Assembly (NCBI GenBank): GCA_018710945.1 | Contig: DVIW01000005.1 | Location: forward strand, 1-38,163 | Direction of reading: 5' to 3' | Source: Candidatus Aphodovivens avistercoris | Lineage (GTDB): Bacteria > Actinomycetota > Coriobacteriia > Coriobacteriales > Eggerthellaceae | Length of the DNA: 38,163 nucleotides | Position numbers and translations under genes: made by a program | Notes under the pieces: generated by a model | The model's database searches: none | What the model saw: the letters and a program-made list of their open reading frames with translations, nothing else | Told to the model about the DNA's origin: nothing | Shown here: positions 1 through 6,963 of the stretch, one piece after another | How the letters are laid out: every line of letters begins with the position of its first letter | How positions within the stretch are numbered: position 1 is the stretch's first letter

Positions 1-56
1 GTCGTCCCGTTCTTCTTGGTCTTCCCGCCGCAGACGGCGCACCTTGGATTATTCAC
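1..56 (-). CDS. Zinc-ribbon transposase, 5' end only (runs off left edge)
   Basis: Reading leftward from a GTG at 54-56, the minus strand encodes about 18 residues before the window ends, beginning with a CAVCGGKTKKNGTT stretch. A Cys-x2-Cys knuckle followed by a Lys/Asn/Gly-rich turn is typical of the N-terminal zinc ribbon of IS1249/IS256-like actinobacterial transposases. A GA/GGGG-rich stretch about 14 bases upstream could serve as ribosome binding site. Too little is visible to name the family. The GTG start and the transposase call are inference from the motif only. It fits the other mobile-DNA signs in the first 7 kb. Confidence 0.45.
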   Translation of the reverse strand, partial: MNNPRCAVCGGKTKKNGT

Positions 57-126
57 CGCTCACCCCGGCCCCTCGGCAACTTCTTCCGGGGAAAAGAATG
101 CCTGAACTGGGATGCCAAGCGAGAAT

Positions 127-235
127 CGGACACACTTTCTGTCCGAGCCCAAAGTTGGCGGCAGCCAACTCGAACGGTCTGTTTATAGAGGCTTAGCTGG
201 GGATTTGCCGATTAAGCGGACACATATTCTGTCCT
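127..235. repeat. Two copies of an 18-bp palindromic repeat
   Basis: CGGACACACTTTCTGTCC (127-144) and CGGACACATATTCTGTCC (218-235) match at 16 of 18 positions. Each is an inverted repeat, GGACA/TGTCC around a 7-base spacer; the left copy extends to 7-bp arms. They lie between the transposase start and the DUF3800 gene, the right copy ending 10 bases before that gene's ATG. They could be a dimeric repressor site controlling the DUF3800 gene or remains of a mobile element end. Function is not established. Confidence 0.5.
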
Positions 236-245
236 ATAACCCACA

Positions 246-917
246 ATGCGAGAACTCAGCATCTTCGTCGATGAGTCGGGAAGCGACGGCCTCTCCGATC
301 GCCACTATCTGCTCACCGTCGTCATGCACGACCAATCCGAGAGCATCGCGGATTCGATCGCGGCATATGAGGGCGCCTTTCGCGCCAAGGGGCTCCCGGA
401 CATGCCCTTCCATGCGTCGCCGCTCATGAACGGCAAGGACCAGTACTCGGGGCTCGACCTGAGGACGCGCAAGATGCTGCTCGGTTCGTTCCGAGTCTTC
501 TTCCGCCATATGCCCGTGAAGTACCATACCTTCGCATACGCGACCAAACAGTTCGCCTCGCTCGACAAGCTCGCGGGGACGATGCGGAGGGACCTCGTGA
601 ACTTCCTGTTCGACAACCTCGCGGAGTTGCAATCCTACGATATGGTCAAGGTCTACTACGACAACGGCCAGCACTCCATCGCCGAGTCCCTCCATCGCGC
701 GGTCGAGTACGCGCTGTCGAAGGACGCCGTCGTCTACCGGTCGGCGCAGCCCTCCGAGTACCGGCTTTCGCAGGCGGCAGACTACATCTGCACCATGGAG
801 CTCACGGCGATCAAATACGCGGAGCATGCGGCCACCGCGACGGACGAGAAATTCTTCGGCAAGTGGTCCGATTTCAAGAAGGGCATACTGAAGGAGACGC
901 GCAAGAAGCTCGTCTAG
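246..917 (+). CDS. DUF3800 domain protein
   Basis: This 223-residue protein opens with the DUF3800 signature, a short strand then FVDESG (residues 7-12). Later it has a conserved acidic/aromatic pattern including YYDNGQ around residue 138 and LSQAADYICTMEL near 177-190, where the AADY acid is a family hallmark. DUF3800 proteins are presumed RNase H-fold nucleases of unknown role, often found in mobile or defence neighbourhoods; function here is not known. No good Shine-Dalgarno precedes the ATG, but a TATAAC hexamer lies at 236-241, so the transcript might have almost no leader. The overlapping long minus-strand frame is a shadow. Confidence 0.8.
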   Translation: MRELSIFVDESGSDGLSDRHYLLTVVMHDQSESIADSIAAYEGAFRAKGLPDMPFHASPLMNGKDQYSGLDLRTRKMLLGSFRVFFRHMPVKYHTFAYATKQFASLDKLAGTMRRDLVNFLFDNLAELQSYDMVKVYYDNGQHSIAESLHRAVEYALSKDAVVYRSAQPSEYRLSQAADYICTMELTAIKYAEHAATATDEKFFGKWSDFKKGILKETRKKLV

Positions 918-1233
918 AGAGGCGATCGGCCCTTGGCGGAGCGTTTACCGACAATGGAGTCTGTCGCGCGCGGAGGGTTGATAAATGTCGCTTAGCTGCA
1001 AAATAGGCTCCAGTTGGAAATCCTCGGGTTTGCGGGGCGGAATAGCGAAAGCGATTCTGCCCTGTTTTAGCTCGATGAGATAACCGCCGAAGATGCCGCA
1101 GCGATCGTCGGAAGCGCGAAAAGGAAATGGCCCCAAAGGAAGAAACCCAAGAACCCGAGAAGCGTCCCCAATGGGAGTGCTTCTTCGGAGACGCCCAGCT
1201 CGCCCCACCGTCTGATACCCCGGGCAAACCCAG
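918..1233. other. Intergenic stretch, no convincing gene
   Basis: No frame here has both a plausible start with ribosome binding site and protein-like composition. One minus-strand frame (about 1200 to 1075) would encode a hydrophobic segment and could be further remains of the decayed zinc-ribbon protein at 1234-1603. No repeat or terminator with a T-run was seen. Confidence 0.35.
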
Positions 1234-1603
1234 CTACGGCCTCTTCGGCACGTGCGGCAGCTTGACCCCGCAGGAAGAGCAGAACGCTGCGTCACCGGTC
1301 GCCTTGGCGCCGCAATAAGGGCAGAAAGCTGCGCGCACTATGCGGTCCGGCGGCGTCCAAGTCTTAATCCCCTTGGCGATCAAGCCCGCCACGCGTTCGG
1401 CTATGCCCGAGTCGTCGTTAGAGCTCGCTACGGTGTAGTCGCTCGACAGGAAGCCGATGAAGGCAGACGCCCAGAGCAGAAAGCCCATCCCCACGGGAGA
1501 GCAGCAAATCGAGCACCTTAAGCAGAAGGGCGTCTTCTTCGTGCTGCACACCGAAATGGAAGCCGCGCGCATCCGAGAGCCCGAGCTTTTCAATCCAACT
1601 CAA
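1234..1603 (-). pseudogene. Decayed small zinc-ribbon membrane protein (frameshifted)
   Basis: Two overlapping minus-strand frames seem to be halves of one gene. The upstream half starts at a TTG (1601-1603) after a GAGAGGGGCGG stretch and encodes MSWIEKLGLSDARGF then a Leu-rich helix. About 35 codons in, the sense continues one base forward in the next frame with a hydrophobic segment (GFLLWASAFIGFL) and then a Cys4 zinc ribbon, CPYCGAK followed by CSSCG, ending at 1234. A one-base insertion near 1490 (a GGGG run) would explain this. The join is inference: protein-like composition changes frame at one point and the C-terminal zinc ribbon has no good start of its own. It could instead be one shorter intact gene, or noise. 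Confidence 0.3.
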
Positions 1604-1825
1604 CCCGCACCGCCCCTCTCGAGGTCACGCGATGCGCCAGCGATAACCGCTCGTGCTACAATGCGGACATCAGAGATGAAAACGCAGTCCCCGTCGGGTA
1701 GTCGTGGGCGTGCGGGAGCCCGCATCAGTAACCCGTCTCCTTGGTTGTCCCTTCTCTGCATGGTCATCTACATTTCGGTAGTAGAAACCAGCCCTAATCA
1801 TAGACGGTCGAGAGTGAGCTATCGC

Positions 1826-2620
1826 ATGAAGCTGCCGAGGCATTATTCAGGGTTGCGCACCAGCAGCAGATTTCTCCTGACAACCTTCCTCATCACTTGG
1901 CCCGCATGGTGGCTGAACGCGGTCCTGACCTCAGCGGGCATCATCGATTATTCAAGTCCCATCGGAACGGCGATCCACACCGTCGGCGTCTTTGGACCCA
2001 CCATCGCCGGGCTCTCGTTGATCCCGGGAGGCTTTACCCTGAAGCGCGGCCTCGCGTTCACGTTCGGCGGGCTGAGACGCTCGCTCCCTTGGACCGCGGC
2101 GTTCCTCGTCGTGCCGCTGGTTCTTCTCACCGCCGCCTCCGATGGCCTCGCGGAAGGCCTCAGCCCAATCTCCGCCATGGGGGTCTTCCTTGCTGCCCTC
2201 ATGGTGAGCGGCGGCAACGAGGAGCTGGGTTGGCGAGCGGTCCTGGAGCCTGAGCTTGAGCGAAGAATTCCTTTTTTCGCGGCCTGTCTTGCCACCGGGG
2301 CGATTTGGGGCCTGTGGCATCTGCCGCTGTGGTTCACGCAGGGCGCCGGGAGGGAGACGACCCCGTTTCTTGCGTTCGTAGCCCTCGCCGTGCTCCTCTC
2401 GTTCTGGCTGTCGGCGCTCTATCGCGCGGGCGGGTGCGCCTTCTCCTGCTGCCTTCTCCATGCGTTGGCGAACACGCTAATCGGGGTGCTTTCGCTTTCA
2501 AGCATTTCACTCGTGATAGCCGCGGCGCTCGCCCTCACGGGGCTCTCGTTGGCCGCTTTCCGCCGCAGGCTCCCAATCGAAGAGGTCTGCGGCGGAAAAC
2601 CGGAATGGCCTGCTCCGTGA
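1826..2620 (+). CDS. CPBP family intramembrane metalloprotease
   Basis: This 264-residue, mostly hydrophobic protein has the CPBP (Abi/CAAX protease-like) motifs in order: NEELGWR (Glu132, Glu133, Arg137), WGLWHLPLWF (His165) and HALAN (His212, Asn216), each in a predicted membrane helix. The two glutamates and two histidines are the metal/catalytic residues of the family, which cleaves or processes membrane-associated peptides and prenylated proteins. About seven to eight membrane spans are likely. I chose ATG 1826 because the conserved membrane protein begins just after it; a GTG at 1814 is an alternative and the ribosome site (GAGAGTGAG) is weak. The open frame extends to 1457, but that part is not protein-like. 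Its substrate cannot be inferred. Confidence 0.8.
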   Translation: MKLPRHYSGLRTSSRFLLTTFLITWPAWWLNAVLTSAGIIDYSSPIGTAIHTVGVFGPTIAGLSLIPGGFTLKRGLAFTFGGLRRSLPWTAAFLVVPLVLLTAASDGLAEGLSPISAMGVFLAALMVSGGNEELGWRAVLEPELERRIPFFAACLATGAIWGLWHLPLWFTQGAGRETTPFLAFVALAVLLSFWLSALYRAGGCAFSCCLLHALANTLIGVLSLSSISLVIAAALALTGLSLAAFRRRLPIEEVCGGKPEWPAP

Positions 2621-2910
2621 ATTAGGTGAGGCCGCACTGGCGAACGGTCTCAGACAGGCGAGCCCCTTGAACCGGAATGCCGTTCCGATCCAGGGTGCTC
2701 GGTTTTCCTATGTGTGGACAGGCGTGCAAGAGGGGGCACGAGAAGCGACCCTGAGGACCCCGCCCATTATATCGGCCATCTACACTCGGTTCTGGCTTTG
2801 CGTAAACGCATGGCCAGGATCCGCGAAAGAGCGTCGGGTGCACCGCAGCTGAACTCGCTAAACGTCCGAATCGAATTTCGCTCAGAGCAGAGCCGTTTGC
2901 CCGACGACTC
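2621..2910. other. Intergenic stretch, nothing recognised
   Basis: No supported gene lies between the CPBP protease and the REP repeats next to the RAYT gene. Short frames on both strands have no ribosome site and unlikely compositions. Two near-copies of an ACCGGAATGCCGTTCC-like segment are not evident, and no terminator hairpin with a T-run was found. Confidence 0.4.
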
Positions 2911-2980
2911 GGGTGTCATAGGCGGGTGTCATAGGCGGGTGTCATAGGGACACATCAAATGACACCCCCGCCTATGACAT
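2911..2980. repeat. REP-type repeat 3' of the RAYT gene
   Basis: GGGTGTCATAG recurs three times with a 13-bp period (2911, 2924, 2937). It runs into the core GGGACACATCAAA (2947-2959), followed by an inverted copy of the tail, GACACCCCCGCCTATGACA (2961-2979). The outer tails can form a long hairpin (TCATAGGCGGGTGTCA against its complement). The core is the same as one half of the REPIN-like elements at 6387-6550 and 17702-17905. It starts 38 bases beyond the RAYT stop codon, the usual place for REPs tied to a RAYT. Confidence 0.75.
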
Positions 2981-3018
2981 TCCTTGGCGTCGCGCTCATT
3001 CGTCATCCTTTGGGATGG

Positions 3019-3765
3019 CTATGCCCTCGCTATCGCGCCTCTGCCGACACCCGTCAACCTTTCGATTTGGCGAATAGAAAGTCCGGCGAACTTCAATTGG
3101 GCAAGCGCTTTGTCGCGTTCGGTCTTGGGCATCGAAGAGATTCGGTCTGCAAAGGATTGCCCGAATGCCTTCAACGCAATGTCGATTGCCTCTGCGTCGT
3201 CAAGTCTCCGCCGGTATCCGTCGATCCTTTCGAACCCGTCTTCCTCGTTGGCGTTGTTGTGAAAGCTCAAGAATCCGTCTATTCCTGCGAAAAGCTCAAG
3301 CACAGCTGCCGAATCGGCTATTCCTCCCTTGCCTTCGGCGATTTCTTGATAGCTGCTCCAGGCGTACTGATCGACGTCTTCTCCTATGTCGAGAGGATTG
3401 CGGTGGATGTAGCGGATTGCCGCTAGCAAATGGCTTTCGCTCGTGATCGGTTGGGCATTGAAGCGGTTCTGGAAAACCTTCCCGACATGCCCATGCCTTC
3501 CGTTGAAGTACTGCGCATAGCTGATCTCCGTGCGCTGCATCAGCTTCGAGAGGTCGGCTCTGTCTGCGCGAAGGAGTAGATGAGCATGATTGTCCATGAG
3601 GCACCAGGCATAGATGGCAGCCTTTGACCCTTTCAGTTTTTCCGCGAGAATGTCGAGAAACCTTTTTTTGTCCTGATCATCCTCGAAAATGATGCGCCTT
3701 CCCAGTCCCCTTACGGTCACGTGGGCAAATTCGGAAGGGAACAGCGCTCTCGCGTCGCGTGCCAT
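3019..3765 (-). CDS. REP-associated tyrosine transposase (RAYT, Y1 family)
   Basis: This 248-residue protein is a single-strand DNA transposase of the Y1/HUH superfamily. It has an early beta-strand pattern (HVTVRG), the metal-binding HUH motif DNHAHLLL (His60, His62), GKVFQNRF (95-102), and the catalytic tyrosine in IRYIHRNP (Tyr119). A C-terminal helix-turn-helix (LSIRQIERLTGVGRG) could be a second DNA-binding element. I chose ATG 3763-3765 because AAAGGAGG sits five bases upstream; a longer frame starting at 3813 lacks this. The gene is single-copy with no IS ends of its own, but REP-type repeats lie on both sides (2911-2980, 3841-3900). That is the known RAYT arrangement, in which the enzyme acts on short dispersed palindromes rather than moving itself. 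The related repeats at 6.4 and 17.8 kb are its likely substrates (inference). Confidence 0.9.
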   Translation of the reverse strand: MARDARALFPSEFAHVTVRGLGRRIIFEDDQDKKRFLDILAEKLKGSKAAIYAWCLMDNHAHLLLRADRADLSKLMQRTEISYAQYFNGRHGHVGKVFQNRFNAQPITSESHLLAAIRYIHRNPLDIGEDVDQYAWSSYQEIAEGKGGIADSAAVLELFAGIDGFLSFHNNANEEDGFERIDGYRRRLDDAEAIDIALKAFGQSFADRISSMPKTERDKALAQLKFAGLSIRQIERLTGVGRGAIARA

Positions 3766-3840
3766 GGCTCCTCCTTTTTTTGCAGGGGCGCCCAAGATCT
3801 TCGTTGCGCTCATTATGCCATGGGACGGGGCGCTTTGATA

Positions 3841-3900
3841 CGTGCCGTTAGATGCGTCCCTTTGGCACGGATGCGTCCCTTTGGCACGCCTTTGGCACGG
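3841..3900. repeat. REP-type repeat 5' of the RAYT gene
   Basis: The 19-bp unit GATGCGTCCCTTTGGCACG occurs twice in tandem (3851-3869, 3870-3888), followed by a partial copy (3889-3900). An inverted CGTGCC lies at 3841-3846. The GATGCGTCCCT part is the reverse complement of the AGGGACGCATC core in both REPIN-like elements, and the TTGGCACG part also occurs inside their cores. It therefore belongs to the same repeat family with a different tail. Confidence 0.7.
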
Positions 3901-4102
3901 AGTTCCGGAATCAGGCCCTTCGGGAAGCCGTCTAGCGGCTATGATTTAACGCGTCCAAGATTTGGGGCGCAGTTCATCGTTGTGCCAACACTCTTTGCGC
4001 AAAACCACCCATATTGCGCACCCCCCCGCACAGTACAATGTACGCAAGCGGTACAGAAGCTTGCGCAGTACCCAAACGCCGCGCATAACCAGGAGCATGC
4101 TC

Positions 4103-6034
4103 ATGAGTCCGAAACCGCAACCGCCACAGGGGAGCAACCTCTTCCAACGCGCCATATTTCGCATCAAGCACCCTGAAACGCACACCTCGCAGGAATGGGA
4201 CGAGATAGCAAAGCGCAAAAAGCAGCAGCGCCGCGAGAAGCGCAAAGCGCTTCTCCACCGGATAACAGCGTCGCCGCAAGAACCTCTGGCACAAAAGCAG
4301 CCGCACCGTGAGAAGCGCCAGGGCCTTCTCCGCCGTGAAACAACGCCGTCGCGCGAACCCCTGACGCTGATCCCCTTCACCTTTAAAAGCCTGATTATCC
4401 GCGCCGTTTTTGCCGTGGGCATTCCTGCCGCCATCGCGACGTTCTTCGCCTGGCAGGCCCCATGGGACGGGTTCGTCCGCGACAGCAACATCTTCGGCGT
4501 ATTCATCAGCGTGGGCGTATGGGGCCTCGCATGCTGGTGCTACGCCCAGTTCGGAAGCGCCAACGAGGGCAACGACCGCGCTCGGCCGCTGAAGTCGGTG
4601 GGCATTCTGGTTCTCGTCATCACGTTTTGCCTGATGGCATGTGCGTTTGTCGCGTGGATCGAGTACCTGAGAATGACGCTCATGAGCATAATGACCAACG
4701 GAAATGACGCCGCGCCATGGAGTACCTTCATGGCGCAGCTGGTTGACTCCTTCGTGGCATCGGGGCTGCCCGTCACACTGACCCTGTTCACCTGCGTGAG
4801 AATCGCGAGCTGGGCATGGCGCCGCTGGTCGGAAGCGTTTGAGACCAGCGAGGCGCTGTGGTGGCTCGACGCGGGCGTGCGTGTGCTGAAGTTTTTCGCC
4901 CACCTGTTTGCGGTGCTGGCGGTGGGCACATCGCTCGCGCTGCTGTGCGAGGCGGGGCTCTACCCCAACATTCCGCTGTGGTTCAACGGCCCCTGGTGGG
5001 CAGGCGTGGCGTCGCTCGCGCAGCAGCTCGCGCAAACAGGCATGCTCTGGGTGCTGGCGGCGGCGTGCGTGCTGCGCGTTGCGTGGCGGCGCTTCAAGCT
5101 GTGGAACGATGTGCGCACCGAGCGCGAGCGCAGCCTCTGGAAACAGCAGCCAAACCCTAAGCCCGACCTGGCCATAAGCGCCAAAACCGCGTTATCGAGC
5201 GCAATCGCGTCCGTCGTGCGCACCGTCTGTTTGACCGCCATCGTGCTGGCGTTTATCGCGTCGGCGCTCGCCCTTGTGCATCCCGGAGGGCTTCCAAGCG
5301 CCACCCTACTCGCCACCATGGCGTCTGCCCTGGCCACGGGCCCGCTAGCGGGCGCACTTGCGGCATGCGTCGCGCTTTACCTGGCGCGGCTTGCGAAGAA
5401 CCGCTGGGCTATGTCGTTGGGCAAAACGCACGGGTTCCTGCGCGGATTGGCAACCTTCGTTTGGGCGCTCGCGGCCATCGCCACCGCCGGATTGGCGCTC
5501 TATGGCATCGTGCGCGCCCAGCAGGCCACCGGAGTGTTCTCGACTTTGGGCTGGCAGCTGCAAAGCGGCCTGGAAAACCCCAATATCTGGGGATTCGTCA
5601 TCCATCTGGCCATCGGGATGGTCATCGCCATCATCGTGCTGTACATTGTGGTGATGCTTATCCCGTTCGGCGGGGGCGTCGGCGCAGGCGGCGGGGGCGG
5701 CGGTTATGCGGCCGGCGGTGGCGGTGGTGGCTCCAGTTTTGGCAGCAGCAGCGATTCCAAGCGTCAATCCGTCAACGACCGCTACGGCCGCAAGCTGGTG
5801 GAGGTAGATGATTCCGGCATATTCTCCCCCACCACCCTGCGCGACCGCCACGGCGCCAAGATTGGCACCGCACGCGAGAGCTGGGACGGCTCCACGCATG
5901 TGAGCATCGGCGACGACGAGTACCGCGTGCGTGAAGCCCTGTTCTCAAGCGACAAGATCGTGGAGAAAGACGGCGAAGAGGTGGGCCGCATCCGCGAAAG
6001 CGGTGGGGGCGACGACCGGTTCTATAAGAAGTAG
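4103..6034 (+). CDS. Unrecognised large membrane protein with Gly-rich linker
   Basis: I do not recognise this 643-residue protein. ATG 4103 is chosen because AGGAG (4091-4095) lies seven bases upstream; an in-frame ATG at 4097 would sit on the ribosome site. Residues 1-90 are basic and contain a tandem repeat of about 28 residues (REKRKALLHR... then REKRQGLLRR...), visible also in the DNA. About nine to ten membrane spans follow between roughly residues 100 and 530. Then comes a glycine-rich linker, including GGGVGAGGGGGGYAAGGGG, and a hydrophilic C-terminal domain of about 90 residues (SVNDRYGRKLVEVDDSG to the end) with repeated beta-like turns. The highly basic N-terminus and soluble tail suggest both ends are cytoplasmic. 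It is monocistronic, with a strong terminator 22 bases after the stop. A sensor or structural membrane role is possible but unsupported. Confidence 0.75.
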   Translation: MSPKPQPPQGSNLFQRAIFRIKHPETHTSQEWDEIAKRKKQQRREKRKALLHRITASPQEPLAQKQPHREKRQGLLRRETTPSREPLTLIPFTFKSLIIRAVFAVGIPAAIATFFAWQAPWDGFVRDSNIFGVFISVGVWGLACWCYAQFGSANEGNDRARPLKSVGILVLVITFCLMACAFVAWIEYLRMTLMSIMTNGNDAAPWSTFMAQLVDSFVASGLPVTLTLFTCVRIASWAWRRWSEAFETSEALWWLDAGVRVLKFFAHLFAVLAVGTSLALLCEAGLYPNIPLWFNGPWWAGVASLAQQLAQTGMLWVLAAACVLRVAWRRFKLWNDVRTERERSLWKQQPNPKPDLAISAKTALSSAIASVVRTVCLTAIVLAFIASALALVHPGGLPSATLLATMASALATGPLAGALAACVALYLARLAKNRWAMSLGKTHGFLRGLATFVWALAAIATAGLALYGIVRAQQATGVFSTLGWQLQSGLENPNIWGFVIHLAIGMVIAIIVLYIVVMLIPFGGGVGAGGGGGGYAAGGGGGGSSFGSSSDSKRQSVNDRYGRKLVEVDDSGIFSPTTLRDRHGAKIGTARESWDGSTHVSIGDDEYRVREALFSSDKIVEKDGEEVGRIRESGGGDDRFYKK

Positions 6035-6056
6035 CGCAGCTCGGTGCTGAATCAAC

Positions 6057-6088
6057 AGCGGCACCGCGTTTTGCGGTGCCGCTTTCTT
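6057..6088 (+). terminator. Rho-independent terminator
   Basis: A perfect 11-bp stem (AGCGGCACCGC / GCGGTGCCGCT) with a five-base loop is followed by TTCTT. It ends the membrane protein gene that stops at 6034. Confidence 0.85.
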
Positions 6089-6386
6089 ATTGCGCTGCTC
6101 TGCCGCTTGCGGGGCGACGAGCGGTTCTGTAGGCAATGGGGCCTATTTCGTGCGCCAGTCGCAGGGGTTGGGTGCAAGGCAGGCACGCAAGCCTTCGGTG
6201 ATGATGAGAAGGCAGTTCTCAAACGACGCCGCCGAATAGCCCGCCGCCGTAGTACGCCGCCAATGCTCGTTGAGCACGAACGGGGGCGCCTGGCGACCGC
6301 GCCTGGTGAGCATGCCCGGCACGCGCGATGGTTGGGGGACGTGTTCCTTTCAACCCATTTGGCAGGCCGCCTCGATGGGGTTGGTT

Positions 6387-6550
6387 GTCCGTGACAGAGG
6401 CGTTGTCCGTGACAGAGGGACGCATCTATTGGCACGAAGCTTGCAGCGAAGGGGCGCGGAGCGTGACGTTTGATGTGTCCCTCCGTCACCACGACTCCTC
6501 CGTCACCACGCCTCCGTCACCACGTTTGATGTGTCCCTCCGTCACCCGTC
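6387..6550. repeat. REPIN-like element, copy 1
   Basis: The 82-bp core (6409-6490) starts GTGACAGAGGGACGCATC and ends GTTTGATGTGTCCCTCCGTC plus ACC. The two ends are imperfect inverted copies, as in a REPIN made of two REP singlets. The core matches copy 2 (17761-17842) at 79 of 82 positions in the same orientation. Extra tail units lie outside it: GTCCGTGACAGAGG on the left, and CCGTCACC units plus a second TTTGATGTGTCCCTCCGTCA on the right. The GGGACGCATC and GGGACACATC cores are shared with the repeats flanking the RAYT gene. The rest of the 6089-6611 stretch holds no supported gene. Confidence 0.8.
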
Positions 6551-6611
6551 ACCGGGCTTTCTCCCGCATACGATCTCCTGTGCACGTCATGCTATGGGGG
6601 CTTTCGAGACG

Positions 6612-6885
6612 CATGACAATGTCGCTTGGCGGCGCCCACAGGCTGGAAGACGTGACCTCGAAGTTGTTCGAGAAGCTGGCCGAGTCAATGAGGCTCCCGG
6701 AGGGTCGCGCCATGGCGAGGCTTGGCGACCTTGCAGCCGGAATCGAAGGGGCGATAGAGGAAGCCTTTTCCTTCGTGGAATCTGGCGGGATCGCCTGCGG
6801 AGAGTTAGGGATCGCGTTGTCGGCGAGATCCGTGCGAATGCGGGAAGACTTTAGGAACGCGTGGGTGCATAAGGGCATTGATTGA
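6612..6885 (+). CDS. Possible small protein, unrecognised
   Basis: A 90-residue frame from ATG 6612 has protein-like composition (helical, Glu/Arg/Ala-rich, mostly G or C at third positions) but no domain I recognise and only a weak ribosome site. The open frame continues upstream into the REPIN-like element, so this could be the tail of a gene whose start was lost when the repeat arrived. It ends 78 bases before the regulator gene. Evidence is composition only. Confidence 0.3.
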
Positions 6886-6922
6886 CTTGCGCCAAGAAGA
6901 GATGCTGCAGCGTTTGGTGCCA

Positions 6923-6928
6923 TATAAT
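6923..6928 (+). promoter_or_regulatory. -10 hexamer of the regulator gene
   Basis: TATAAT lies 35 bases before the regulator ATG. No good -35 hexamer sits 16-18 bases upstream, so this promoter is either weak or activator-dependent. Confidence 0.4.
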
Positions 6929-6963
6929 GCGCTTCAAAGGCGGCGGCACCGAAGGGACTTGCC

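Noticed and set aside
234..827. Minus-strand frame opposite the DUF3800 gene
   Set aside because: No start context, and the DUF3800 motifs are on the other strand.
2911..2980. CRISPR array
   Set aside because: Unit period is 13 bases with no spacers; it is a REP-type palindrome with repeated tails.
4014..4039. Promoter TTGCGC/TACAAT for the large membrane protein
   Set aside because: Spacing is only 14 bases, too short to accept with confidence.
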